A DNA stretch of 33,940 bases. It comes from an uncultured Sterolibacterium sp. (lineage in GTDB: Bacteria; Pseudomonadota; Gammaproteobacteria; Burkholderiales; Rhodocyclaceae). Location: NCBI GenBank assembly GCA_903832735.1, contig CAILCO010000005.1, forward strand, positions 1 through 33,940, read 5' to 3'. Below the pieces are notes generated by a model. It saw only the letters and a list, made by a program, of their open reading frames with translations. It searched no databases and had not been told where the DNA came from. The stretch's first letter is position 1. Each line of letters begins with the position of its first letter. Position numbers and translations under genes: made by a program. Below, one piece after another: positions 17,112 to 23,740 of the stretch.

Positions 17112-18056
17112 CTATTGGCGGCGCTCCAGAACTTCCCGCACCGGCCGCTCGCCGCCGGCCTTGCCGCTGATCGGCGGTTTGGGCAGACGGTTGTCGCCGG
17201 CCTCGATGACGAAGTGAAAATCCAGCGAGTACCAGTCGCCGCTGACATCGGGAGCCGGCGCCGCTTCATTGCTGTGCAGCACGTACTGGCCGATCAATGC
17301 GCGGGTGACGGCGAACTGCGCGTCGCTTTCCAGGAACGGGTCGTCGCTGGAATAGACCTGGGAAAACTGCGTCTTGTAGCCCGGCTTGTTGATCATGAAA
17401 TGGATGTGCGCCGGCCGCATGTTGTGCCGGCCCTGGGCGCGCAGCAGGGCGCCGACCGGACCGTCGAGCGGGATCGGATAGCCGGCCGGCTTGACGCTGC
17501 GAAAAGCGATATGTCCCCGGGCATCGGTAGTGAGCTTGCCGCGCAGGTTCATCTCCGCCTGGGCCGGGTCCTGATTTTCGTAGAAGCCTTCGCCTGAGGT
17601 GTGCCAGACATCGACCTCGGCGCCCTCGACCGGACGGCCCTCGGCATCGCGTACCCAGGCATTGACGAAGATCGGCAGACCCGGCACCGGCGAGCGCACG
17701 ATGCTGCCGCCAGGCTCGACGCGCGGCGCATCCTGGCGCCAGAACGGGCCCATCAGGTTGGCGGTGGTCTCGGTCTGGCCTTGGTCGCCATTGTTGAGCA
17801 GGCAGATCAAGGACGACAGGCCGAGCGAGCCAGCGGCCAGCACGACTTCGTTGTGCGATTCGGTGGTCAGTCGGCCCAGTTGCGCCACGATGGCGCAGGC
17901 CTGGTGAAACTCCGCTTCGGTCAATCGGGCATCGCGGGCAAAGTCATGGAGATGGACCACGGCCGCGCGCATGATTTCCTTGAAGCGCGGGTTCGTTGCG
18001 CGCTCGAGTTCCGCAAGCACGGCCGCGGTGACATCCTGCTGGCTTGCTATGATCAT
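17112..18056 (-). CDS. Intradiol ring-cleavage dioxygenase (catechol/hydroxyquinol 1,2-dioxygenase type)
   Basis: This is a 314-aa non-haem Fe(III) enzyme. The helical N-terminal dimerisation domain (about 1-95) precedes the catalytic beta-sandwich. Iron ligands are Y159 (GFYENQ), Y193 (AGYPIP), H217 and H219 (RPAHIHF). The two-domain layout and GPFWRQDAP favour the catechol/hydroxyquinol group over protocatechuate enzymes. The start at 18056 has AAGGAG 7-8 nt upstream. It cleaves an ortho-dihydroxylated aromatic to a muconate or maleylacetate-type product. It converges on the Gfo/DUF993/TIM operon; no muconate cycloisomerase or maleylacetate reductase lies nearby. Confidence 0.92.
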   Translation of the reverse strand: MIIASQQDVTAAVLAELERATNPRFKEIMRAAVVHLHDFARDARLTEAEFHQACAIVAQLGRLTTESHNEVVLAAGSLGLSSLICLLNNGDQGQTETTANLMGPFWRQDAPRVEPGGSIVRSPVPGLPIFVNAWVRDAEGRPVEGAEVDVWHTSGEGFYENQDPAQAEMNLRGKLTTDARGHIAFRSVKPAGYPIPLDGPVGALLRAQGRHNMRPAHIHFMINKPGYKTQFSQVYSSDDPFLESDAQFAVTRALIGQYVLHSNEAAPAPDVSGDWYSLDFHFVIEAGDNRLPKPPISGKAGGERPVREVLERRQ

Positions 18057-18271
18057 CCGTTTCTCCTTGGCAAAATGTTCAAGCTGAAGTTCGCAGCAGC
18101 GCCATACTATCCGAATCATGCCGCGCCGTTTCTGCCTGTCGTGGGCATGGCCGGTCTGGAAATTGACGAGCCAGTGCCAGGCGAGTAGATTCGCCCGGCC
18201 GTTGCCCGCAGCATCCAACCATTCGCTTCGGCCCTCGTTCGTTGTTAAACCTTGCCCAAGGAGAATCAGCA

Positions 18272-18940
18272 ATGGAACTTGCAAAAATTTCGACAGGCGC
18301 TGCGATCGTCACCTTGATTGCGGCAGTTGGCATGCCCGGCGCGGTGTCTGCGCAGCAGGCGGAGATGTCGTTTTTCGTGACCAGCGTCGGCAGCGGCAAG
18401 GGCGCCGATCTGGGTGGCCTGGCCGGCGCCGACGCGCATTGCCAGTCGCTCGCCCAGGCCGCCGGCGCTAAGCTGACCAACTGGCGGGCCTATTTGAGCA
18501 CCACCGCGCCGGGGGGCACTGCGGGCGTCAATGCCCGCGAGCGCATCGGCCAGGGACCGTGGCGCAACGCCAAGGGCGTGGTCATCGCGACGAATGTCGA
18601 CGAACTGCATTCGGAGGCAAACAAGATCAGCAAGCAGACCGCCCTGAGCGAAAAGGGCGAGGTCATTCCGGGCCGCGGCGATGCGGTGAATATTCACGAC
18701 ATGCTCACCGGTTCTGACCCGGCCGGCAATTATTCGACGGCGGGCGGCGATACCACCTGCGCCAACTGGACCAGCAGCGCTGAAGGTTCGGCCATCGTCG
18801 GCCACCACGACCGGATCGGCCTCAAGGACACGCGGCACATGAAGTCGTGGAATTCCTCGCACGGTTCGGCGGGCTGCAGCCAGGACAAGCTCAAGAGCAC
18901 CGGCGGCGCAGGCCTGTTCTACTGCTTCGCGGCCAACTGA
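18272..18940 (+). CDS. Secreted endostatin/lectin-like domain protein
   Basis: This is a 222-aa exported protein. A signal peptide of ~27 residues ends GAVSA-QQ. The mature part has MSFFVTSVGSGKGADLGGLAGADAHCQ, then WRAYLST, RERIGQGPW and a C-terminus with several cysteines (TCANW, AGCSQD, LFYCF). This pattern is that of small periplasmic or secreted proteins with a collagen XV/XVIII endostatin-like, C-type-lectin-related fold. Function in bacteria is unknown. GGAG stands 8 nt before the ATG at 18272; the open frame reaches TTG 18242 without support. It is divergent from the dioxygenase over a 215-bp spacer. Confidence 0.75.
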   Translation: MELAKISTGAAIVTLIAAVGMPGAVSAQQAEMSFFVTSVGSGKGADLGGLAGADAHCQSLAQAAGAKLTNWRAYLSTTAPGGTAGVNARERIGQGPWRNAKGVVIATNVDELHSEANKISKQTALSEKGEVIPGRGDAVNIHDMLTGSDPAGNYSTAGGDTTCANWTSSAEGSAIVGHHDRIGLKDTRHMKSWNSSHGSAGCSQDKLKSTGGAGLFYCFAAN

Positions 18941-18965
18941 AGCAATGACTGATCGACCCGTCTGA

Positions 18966-20288
18966 TCACGGCGCGGCGGCCACCGGGATACTGATCCGGG
19001 CGAGCAGTCCGCCGCCCTCGCGCGGCAGCAGCTCGAGTTTGCCGCCGTGGCCGTGGGCGATGCGTTCGACGATGGCCAGGCCGAGCCCGGCGCCGCTGCT
19101 GTTGCTGCGTGCGGCGTCCTTGCGGGTGAACGGCAGCTTGAGGCGTTCCGCCTCGGCCTGGGGAATGCCCGGGCCGCGGTCGGCGACATCGATCTGGATT
19201 TCGTTCTTCACCTGGCGCAGGCTGAGCGATAGGCCCGCCTGTTTGCCGGCATAGTGGAGCGCATTGTCGATCAGGTTGGCGACGGCGCGGCGCAGCGCCT
19301 TCGGCCTTAATGGCAACGGCGGCAACGGTGGCCGGCAGGCCAGGTCGGAGGCGATGGTGACGCCGCGGCGCTCGTATTGCGCAACGATCTCCGCCAGCAA
19401 CTGGCCAGTGTCGGTTTCCTCCAGCGCTTCGCCGGAAGAGGCGCGGGCGAAATCGAGAAACTGGCCGATGGTCTGGTCCATTTCCTCGACGTCGGCGACC
19501 ATGCCGTCCTGCATCATCGGGTCCGCTCCCGAGAGTTCGATGCCCATGCGCAGCCGCGCCAGCGGCGTGCGCAAGTCGTGCGAGATGCCGGCCAGGATCA
19601 GCGCTCGGTCACTGTCTAAGCGCGCCAGGTCGGTCGACATCTGGTTGAAGGCATGCGCCAGCATGCTGATTTCGCCCGGTCCGCTTTCTTCCACCGGCCG
19701 CGGCATGCCGCCCCGGCCGATTTCGGTGGCGGCGGCCGACAGCGCCTTGAGCGGCCGGGTGACCCGGAACATGATCAGATAGGCGCCGGCAAGCGACAAC
19801 AGCAGGGCGGCCACTCCCCAGCCTATCCATTGCCAGGGTATGGAGCGTTCGAGCCGCTCGCTGGGCAGCGCCACCCAGTATTCGTCGTCGTCGATGCGGA
19901 AGCTGACGAACACCGCTCGCTCGCCGTGACGCTCCAGGGTCATGCGCGTTTCCGGCCCCAGGACTGTTTTCAATTCCTCGAGGACGCTGGCGAGCAGAGG
20001 TTTGTCGGGCAGGGGTGCGACGCTTTCGTCGTCTTCGGCGAGATAGACGTGGATGCCCTCGCGGTCGGAGAGTTCGCGCAGCAGTTCCTGGCGTTTTTCC
20101 GGATGGGCATTGATCAGCGCGCTGCGCGTGAGGTTGGCCACGCTGGCCATCAGTTGCGTCAGCTGGCGCGCACGCGGTTCATTCTCGTAGGCCCGGTAGA
20201 TGGCGAACCAGGCCAGCACCGACAACAACATCAACACGGCGACCAGGAGGAAGGTGCGCCACAGCAGAGTACTCGGACCTATTCTCAA
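18966..20288 (-). CDS. envZ: Two-component sensor histidine kinase, EnvZ-like
   Basis: This is a 440-aa inner-membrane kinase. TM1 is at about 10-32 and TM2 at 153-175, enclosing a ~120-residue periplasmic sensor. HAMP follows, then the dimerisation/phosphoacceptor helix ISHDLRTPLAR (His237), the N box NLIDNALHYA, the G1 box DRGPGIP and the G2 box GAGLGLAIV. The start is probably TTG at 20288, which overlaps the regulator stop as TTGA. An ATG at 20330 in the same frame would bury 14 extra codons in the regulator gene. The signal sensed is unknown. It is convergent with the endostatin-like gene. Confidence 0.92.
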   Translation of the reverse strand: MRIGPSTLLWRTFLLVAVLMLLSVLAWFAIYRAYENEPRARQLTQLMASVANLTRSALINAHPEKRQELLRELSDREGIHVYLAEDDESVAPLPDKPLLASVLEELKTVLGPETRMTLERHGERAVFVSFRIDDDEYWVALPSERLERSIPWQWIGWGVAALLLSLAGAYLIMFRVTRPLKALSAAATEIGRGGMPRPVEESGPGEISMLAHAFNQMSTDLARLDSDRALILAGISHDLRTPLARLRMGIELSGADPMMQDGMVADVEEMDQTIGQFLDFARASSGEALEETDTGQLLAEIVAQYERRGVTIASDLACRPPLPPLPLRPKALRRAVANLIDNALHYAGKQAGLSLSLRQVKNEIQIDVADRGPGIPQAEAERLKLPFTRKDAARSNSSGAGLGLAIVERIAHGHGGKLELLPREGGGLLARISIPVAAAP

Positions 20289-21010
20289 TTCCGCGTGCCG
20301 TCCGGCACGAAGACATAGCCGAAGCCCCACACCGTCTGCAAGTAGCGCGGGTGCGAAGGATCATCCTCGAGCAGTTTGCGCAGGCGCGAGATCTGCACGT
20401 CGATGGCGCGATCGAAAACGTCGTACTCGCGGCCGCGCGCAAGTTCCATCAGTTTGTCCCGGGACAGCGGCTGACGCGGATGCTGCACCAGCACCTTGAG
20501 GACCGCGAACTCCCCGGTAGTCAGTTGGGTGACGACCTCGTCGCGCACGATCTCGCGGGTGGCGAGATTGAGGCGGATACTGCCGAAAGAGACGATCTCC
20601 TCCGCGCCCGTTGGTGCTCCGGGCGGTAGCGGGGCGGCGCGTCGGCGCAGCACGGCATGTATCCGCGCGACCAATTCGCGCGGATTGAAGGGTTTGGGGA
20701 GATAGTCGTCGGCGCCCATCTCCAGGCCGACGATGCGGTCGATGTCGTCGCCCTTGGCCGTGAGCATGATGATCGCCAGTTCGTTTCTGGAGCCGCGCAG
20801 GCGGCGGCAGATCGACAGGCCGTCCTCGCCCGGCAGCATCAGGTCGAGTACCATCAGGTCGAAGCGTTCATGTTCCAGCGCCTTGTCCATCCCCGGCCCG
20901 TTTTCGACCGCCTTGACCGTGAAGCCCTGCTCGCTCAGGTAGCGGTTGAGCAATTGGCGCAGGCGCAAATCGTCATCGACGACGAGGATCTTATTTGTCG
21001 TATCGTTCAT
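20285..21010 (-). CDS. ompR: Two-component response regulator, OmpR family
   Basis: This is a 241-aa regulator. The receiver domain (1-~120) has the acidic pair D12/D13, phosphoacceptor D56 (LMVLDLMLPG), T84 and K106 (LPKPF). A C-terminal winged-helix DNA-binding domain ends VWGFGYVFVPDG. Strong resemblance to OmpR includes ILVVDDDLRLRQLL. It is translated just ahead of the EnvZ-like kinase with a TTGA overlap. The divergent neighbour is a small secreted protein gene that may be a target. Confidence 0.93.
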   Translation of the reverse strand: MNDTTNKILVVDDDLRLRQLLNRYLSEQGFTVKAVENGPGMDKALEHERFDLMVLDLMLPGEDGLSICRRLRGSRNELAIIMLTAKGDDIDRIVGLEMGADDYLPKPFNPRELVARIHAVLRRRAAPLPPGAPTGAEEIVSFGSIRLNLATREIVRDEVVTQLTTGEFAVLKVLVQHPRQPLSRDKLMELARGREYDVFDRAIDVQISRLRKLLEDDPSHPRYLQTVWGFGYVFVPDGTRN

Positions 21011-21097
21011 GGCGTGATCGTAACCGCATCCGCCAAACTGCGCCAGACCAGGCGTGGCTTTTACTATTCGTTACAGTTGCCGTTGTCAGGCCGCGCC

Positions 21098-21103
21098 TAT
21101 AAT
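21098..21103 (+). promoter_or_regulatory. Possible -10 box TATAAT upstream of the small secreted gene
   Basis: TATAAT occurs in the 188-bp spacer between ompR and the small secreted gene, oriented toward the latter. The best -35 candidate, TTGCCG (21077-21082), has only a 15-bp spacer, so the promoter is tentative and may need an activator such as the adjacent OmpR. Confidence 0.4.
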
Positions 21104-21131
21104 GGCTGCGCGGAGTTATGCAGGGATCGTA

Positions 21132-21155
21132 GGAATCCGTTGTGGAATCCGTTGT
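21132..21155. repeat. Perfect 12-bp tandem duplication
   Basis: GGAATCCGTTGT is repeated head to tail (21132-21143, 21144-21155) in the leader of the small secreted gene. It is probably a slippage duplication. It changes the distance between the candidate promoter and the gene. Confidence 0.85.
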
Positions 21156-21198
21156 TGATGGTCCTGCATCAAGCTCGACATGCGCGGAGGAAACCCTG

Positions 21199-21510
21199 AT
21201 GAAATCAGTTGCCTGGCTCGCCGGATCCTTGCTGATTCTGGCAATGGCCCAGACGGCGCTGGCGCAACAGGGAGCGCAGTCGCCGCAGTATTATCCCCCG
21301 CCGCCGCCGAACCAGCCGCCGCCGACACTGCTGCCGATGCAGTTGCAGCCGATATTTCTGCCGCGCCAGGCGGCAAGCGTCGATTCGCAGGCCCAGCATG
21401 ACAATACGCGAGTGATCAGGCGCGAGCGCCTTTCTCCGGAAGAGCGGCAGAGATTGCGCCAGGACATCAACGAAGCCGGGCGCGATCTGTATCGGCACGA
21501 GCGGCGCTGA
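21199..21510 (+). CDS. Small secreted proline-rich protein of unknown function
   Basis: This is a 103-aa protein. A clear signal peptide (MKSVAWLAGS...TALA-QQ, ~22 residues) precedes a Pro/Gln-rich stretch (YYPPPPPNQPPP, about 32-43) and a charged, probably helical C-terminus (LSPEERQRLRQDINEAGRDLYR). GCGGAGGAAA lies before the ATG at 21199; 19 upstream in-frame codons lack support. The LSPEER...INEAGRDLY ending resembles a motif in small betaproteobacterial periplasmic proteins that I recall as uncharacterised. It is divergent from the OmpR/EnvZ-like pair and followed by tsaB. Confidence 0.7.
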   Translation: MKSVAWLAGSLLILAMAQTALAQQGAQSPQYYPPPPPNQPPPTLLPMQLQPIFLPRQAASVDSQAQHDNTRVIRRERLSPEERQRLRQDINEAGRDLYRHERR

Positions 21511-21520
21511 GTCGACTCCG

Positions 21521-21550
21521 CTGCGTCCATAGTTTCTGCGTCCATAGTGT
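21521..21550. repeat. 15-bp tandem duplication, 14/15 identical
   Basis: CTGCGTCCATAGTTT (21521-21535) is followed by CTGCGTCCATAGTGT (21536-21550) and the start of a third unit (CTGCGG). It sits between the small secreted gene and tsaB. Confidence 0.8.
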
Positions 21551-21587
21551 CTGCGGGCCGGGCAGGCGGATCGGGTAAAATCCGCCG

Positions 21588-22280
21588 ATGAAATTGATCG
21601 CCCTCGAATCCTCCACCCGTCATCTGTCCGTCGCGCTCTGGCGGGACGGCGTTGTCAGCGAGCGGGCCGCAGATGTTCCCAACGGCGGCTCGGACCGGCT
21701 TCTGCCATGGCTCTCCGAACTCCTGGCGGAGGCCGGCGTGGTTTTCTCCGATCTCGATGGCATCGCCTTCGGCGCCGGGCCCGGCGGTTTCACCGGATTG
21801 CGCCTGTCCTGCGGCCTGGCCCAGGGGCTGGCCGTAGGCCTCGACCTGCCGGTGCTCGCGGTGTCCTCCCTGGAAGCGCTGGCGCTTCTCGCCGGTGTCG
21901 AGAAGGTCTGCGCCTGCCTCGATGCGCGGATGAACGAAGTCTATTACGCCGCTTATCTCGTTCGCGGCGATGTTCTGGAAACCGTGCTGGCGCCGGTCTG
22001 TGCCGCGCCGGCGCTGCTCGCGGCGCCGGCCGGGTCCGGCTGGCTGGGCTGCGGCGACGGTTTTGCCGCATATCCCGAACTGCTTGCCAGCGCGCTGAGT
22101 GGTGCACTCTGCGGCGTTCGCGCCGACCTCCGGCCGACTGCCGCAGCCGTGGCGCGCCTGGCTGCGCCGCGTCTCGCGGCCGGTGCCGGCGTCGACGCCG
22201 CGCTGGCCATGCCGTTCTATGTGCGCAACAAGGTGGCGCTGACTACCGCCGAACGATTGGCCCGCGGCGGTGCGAAGTGA
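21588..22280 (+). CDS. tsaB: tRNA threonylcarbamoyladenosine biosynthesis protein TsaB
   Basis: This is a 230-aa ASKHA-fold protein that partners with TsaD and TsaE to make t6A37 in ANN-decoding tRNAs. It has the N-terminal strand LIALESSTRHLSVAL and the family signature AFGAGPGGFTGLRL (about 61-74), then SSLEALA and CLDARMNEVYYA. Like other TsaB proteins it lacks the metal-binding histidines of TsaD. The stop TGA overlaps the GTG start of rimI (GTGA). Confidence 0.94.
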   Translation: MKLIALESSTRHLSVALWRDGVVSERAADVPNGGSDRLLPWLSELLAEAGVVFSDLDGIAFGAGPGGFTGLRLSCGLAQGLAVGLDLPVLAVSSLEALALLAGVEKVCACLDARMNEVYYAAYLVRGDVLETVLAPVCAAPALLAAPAGSGWLGCGDGFAAYPELLASALSGALCGVRADLRPTAAAVARLAAPRLAAGAGVDAALAMPFYVRNKVALTTAERLARGGAK

Positions 22281-22732
22281 GCGCGGCGCTGCCATCCGGT
22301 GTTTCGGCGATGGGCGCCGCCGATCTTGATGCGGTGATGGCGCTGGAGAACCGCGTCTATCCCTTCCCCTGGACGCGCGGCAATTTCAGCGATTCCCTGG
22401 CATCGGGCTACAGCGCGTGGCTGATCAAGGTGAGCGGGAGCCTGGTCGGCTATGCGGTGATGATGCAGGCGCACGACGAGGCGCAACTGCTCAATCTCAG
22501 CATCGCGCCGGAGCGCCGCCGCAGCGGTTTCGGCAGCGCGCTGCTCGCCCATCTGCTGGCGCAGGCAAGAAGCTGCGGGGCGACGCGGATGCTGCTCGAA
22601 GTGCGCCGCTCGAATGATCCTGCGCTGGCTTTGTACCAGCATCACGGCTTCGCCCAGATCGGCGAGCGGCGCGACTATTATCCAGCGCAGCAGGGCCGTG
22701 AGGACGCGCTGGTGCTGGAACTGAAATTATGA
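22277..22732 (+). CDS. rimI: Ribosomal protein S18 alanine N-acetyltransferase
   Basis: This is a 151-aa GNAT acetyltransferase. Acetyl-CoA is bound by the motif A region LNLSIAPERRRSGFGSALL; the C-terminal half has LEVRRSNDPALALYQHHGF and the terminal pattern YYPAQQGREDALVLEL seen in RimI. GTG at 22277 overlaps the tsaB stop; ATG at 22310 is an alternative. The tsaB-rimI order is common. The stop codon (TTATGAC) is the left edge of repeat copy B. Without that insertion it would overlap the start of the glycosylase gene as ATGA. Confidence 0.93.
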   Translation: MSAALPSGVSAMGAADLDAVMALENRVYPFPWTRGNFSDSLASGYSAWLIKVSGSLVGYAVMMQAHDEAQLLNLSIAPERRRSGFGSALLAHLLAQARSCGATRMLLEVRRSNDPALALYQHHGFAQIGERRDYYPAQQGREDALVLELKL

Positions 22733-22911
22733 CTCCGAAGGGCCGCCCCGAGGAGTCAACAAGACAATACATGGAAGCCGCGCCAGCGGCTGAACGGGCG
22801 TCACCCCCTTCCATGGGGCGAGATCAGGAATTCGGCGAGCACTGCTCGCCGCTGGCGAGCGACGCAGCAAAGCGGAGGCTCCGGGGTTTGGGGGGAAGGC
22901 AATGATGACTC
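22725..22911. repeat. Operon-junction repeat, copy B, rimI/udg
   Basis: About 165 bp lie between AATTATGACTC (22725-22735) and AATGATGACTC (22901-22911), a 10/11 direct repeat with a perfect 7-bp core. The left box TCCGAAGGGCCGCCCCGAGGAG matches copy C. The 22799-22886 segment matches copy A inverted, and the right edge GGGGGGAAGG is shared with C. A palindrome CGGCGAGCA-C-TGCTCGCCG spans 22833-22851. The element lies in the sense direction of transcription here. Confidence 0.85.
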
Positions 22912-23651
22912 AGCGACGCGACGGGGTGCTGCGCGAACTAGGTCTGGCGCCGTTGTGGAAGCTGCGCGTGCCGCCCGCGGCGGCGGCGCCGGCGGGCGCT
23001 GCGGAGTTGTCCCCGGCAGCGGCCACGGCAGCGACAGATGCGGCGCCGGCGGATGCCGGGCGCGCTGCGGCCATTGCCGTGCTGGACTGGGACGAACTGC
23101 GCCGCAGCGTCGCGGAATGCCGCGCCTGCGAGCTTTGCCGGACGCGCCGGCAGGCGGTGCTCGGGGTTGGGGACGCGCAGGCGGATTGGCTCTTCGTCGG
23201 CGAAGGACCGGGCGCGGAAGAGGACGAGAAGGGCGAGCCCTTCGTCGGCCAGGCCGGCCGGCTGCTCGACGCGATGCTCGCGGCGATCGATCTTCAGCGC
23301 GGTAAGGGGGTCTATATCGCCAATGCGGTGAAGTGCCGGCCGCCTGACAACCGCACGCCGCTGCCGGAAGAAATCAGCGCCTGCCGGCCTTACCTCGAGC
23401 GTCAGATCGAACTGCTGGCGCCCCGGCTGATCGTCGCGCTGGGCCGGCCCGCAGCCCAGGCGCTGCTTGCGCGGGAAGTGAAGATCGCCGCCTTGCGCGG
23501 CAGCCTGCAGGATTACCGCGGCGTGCCGCTCGTCGTCAGCTATCACCCGGCCTATCTGCTGCGCACGCCGAGCGACAAGGCGAAAGCCTGGGAGGATCTC
23601 TGTTTCGCCCGGGCCACGTTTCGCCAAAGCGACCAGCCCGCGGCTCCGTAA
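22905..23651 (+). CDS. Uracil-DNA glycosylase, family 4 (Fe-S type)
   Basis: This is a 248-aa DNA repair enzyme that removes uracil from DNA. Iron-sulphur ligands are CRACELC (C72, C75, C78 region), C144 (AVKCRPP) and C160 (SACRPY). The uracil-binding block GEGPGAEEDEKGEPFVGQAG is intact, and the catalytic-loop motif is SYHPAYLL (His214). A low-complexity Ala-rich linker covers about 22-58. ATG 22905 is favoured over ATG 22902: AAGG is 5 nt away, and ATGACTCAG is the junction sequence rebuilt when the repeat is removed. It is the third gene of the tsaB-rimI operon. Confidence 0.93.
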   Translation: MTQRRDGVLRELGLAPLWKLRVPPAAAAPAGAAELSPAAATAATDAAPADAGRAAAIAVLDWDELRRSVAECRACELCRTRRQAVLGVGDAQADWLFVGEGPGAEEDEKGEPFVGQAGRLLDAMLAAIDLQRGKGVYIANAVKCRPPDNRTPLPEEISACRPYLERQIELLAPRLIVALGRPAAQALLAREVKIAALRGSLQDYRGVPLVVSYHPAYLLRTPSDKAKAWEDLCFARATFRQSDQPAAP

Positions 23652-23669
23652 GCGCTATAGTCGCCGGTC

Positions 23670-23684
23670 GTGCCCCAAGGGCAC
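23670..23684. terminator. Small hairpin between convergent udg and lplT
   Basis: GTGCCC (23670-23675) and GGGCAC (23679-23684) form a 6-bp stem with a 3-nt loop in the 89-bp spacer between two convergent genes. No T-run follows, so it is only a candidate bidirectional end. Confidence 0.4.
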
Positions 23685-23740
23685 TGCCTCCGGGGCGTCC
23701 CACAGGACTTGCTACGCTGCCTGGTAGGTTTTGGCCGGGT

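Noticed and set aside
23652-23740. Possible decayed fourth copy of the operon-junction repeat (CTCCGGGGCGTCCC)
   Set aside because: Only ~14 bases resemble the left box, no flanking direct repeat is seen, and the genes are convergent rather than coupled.
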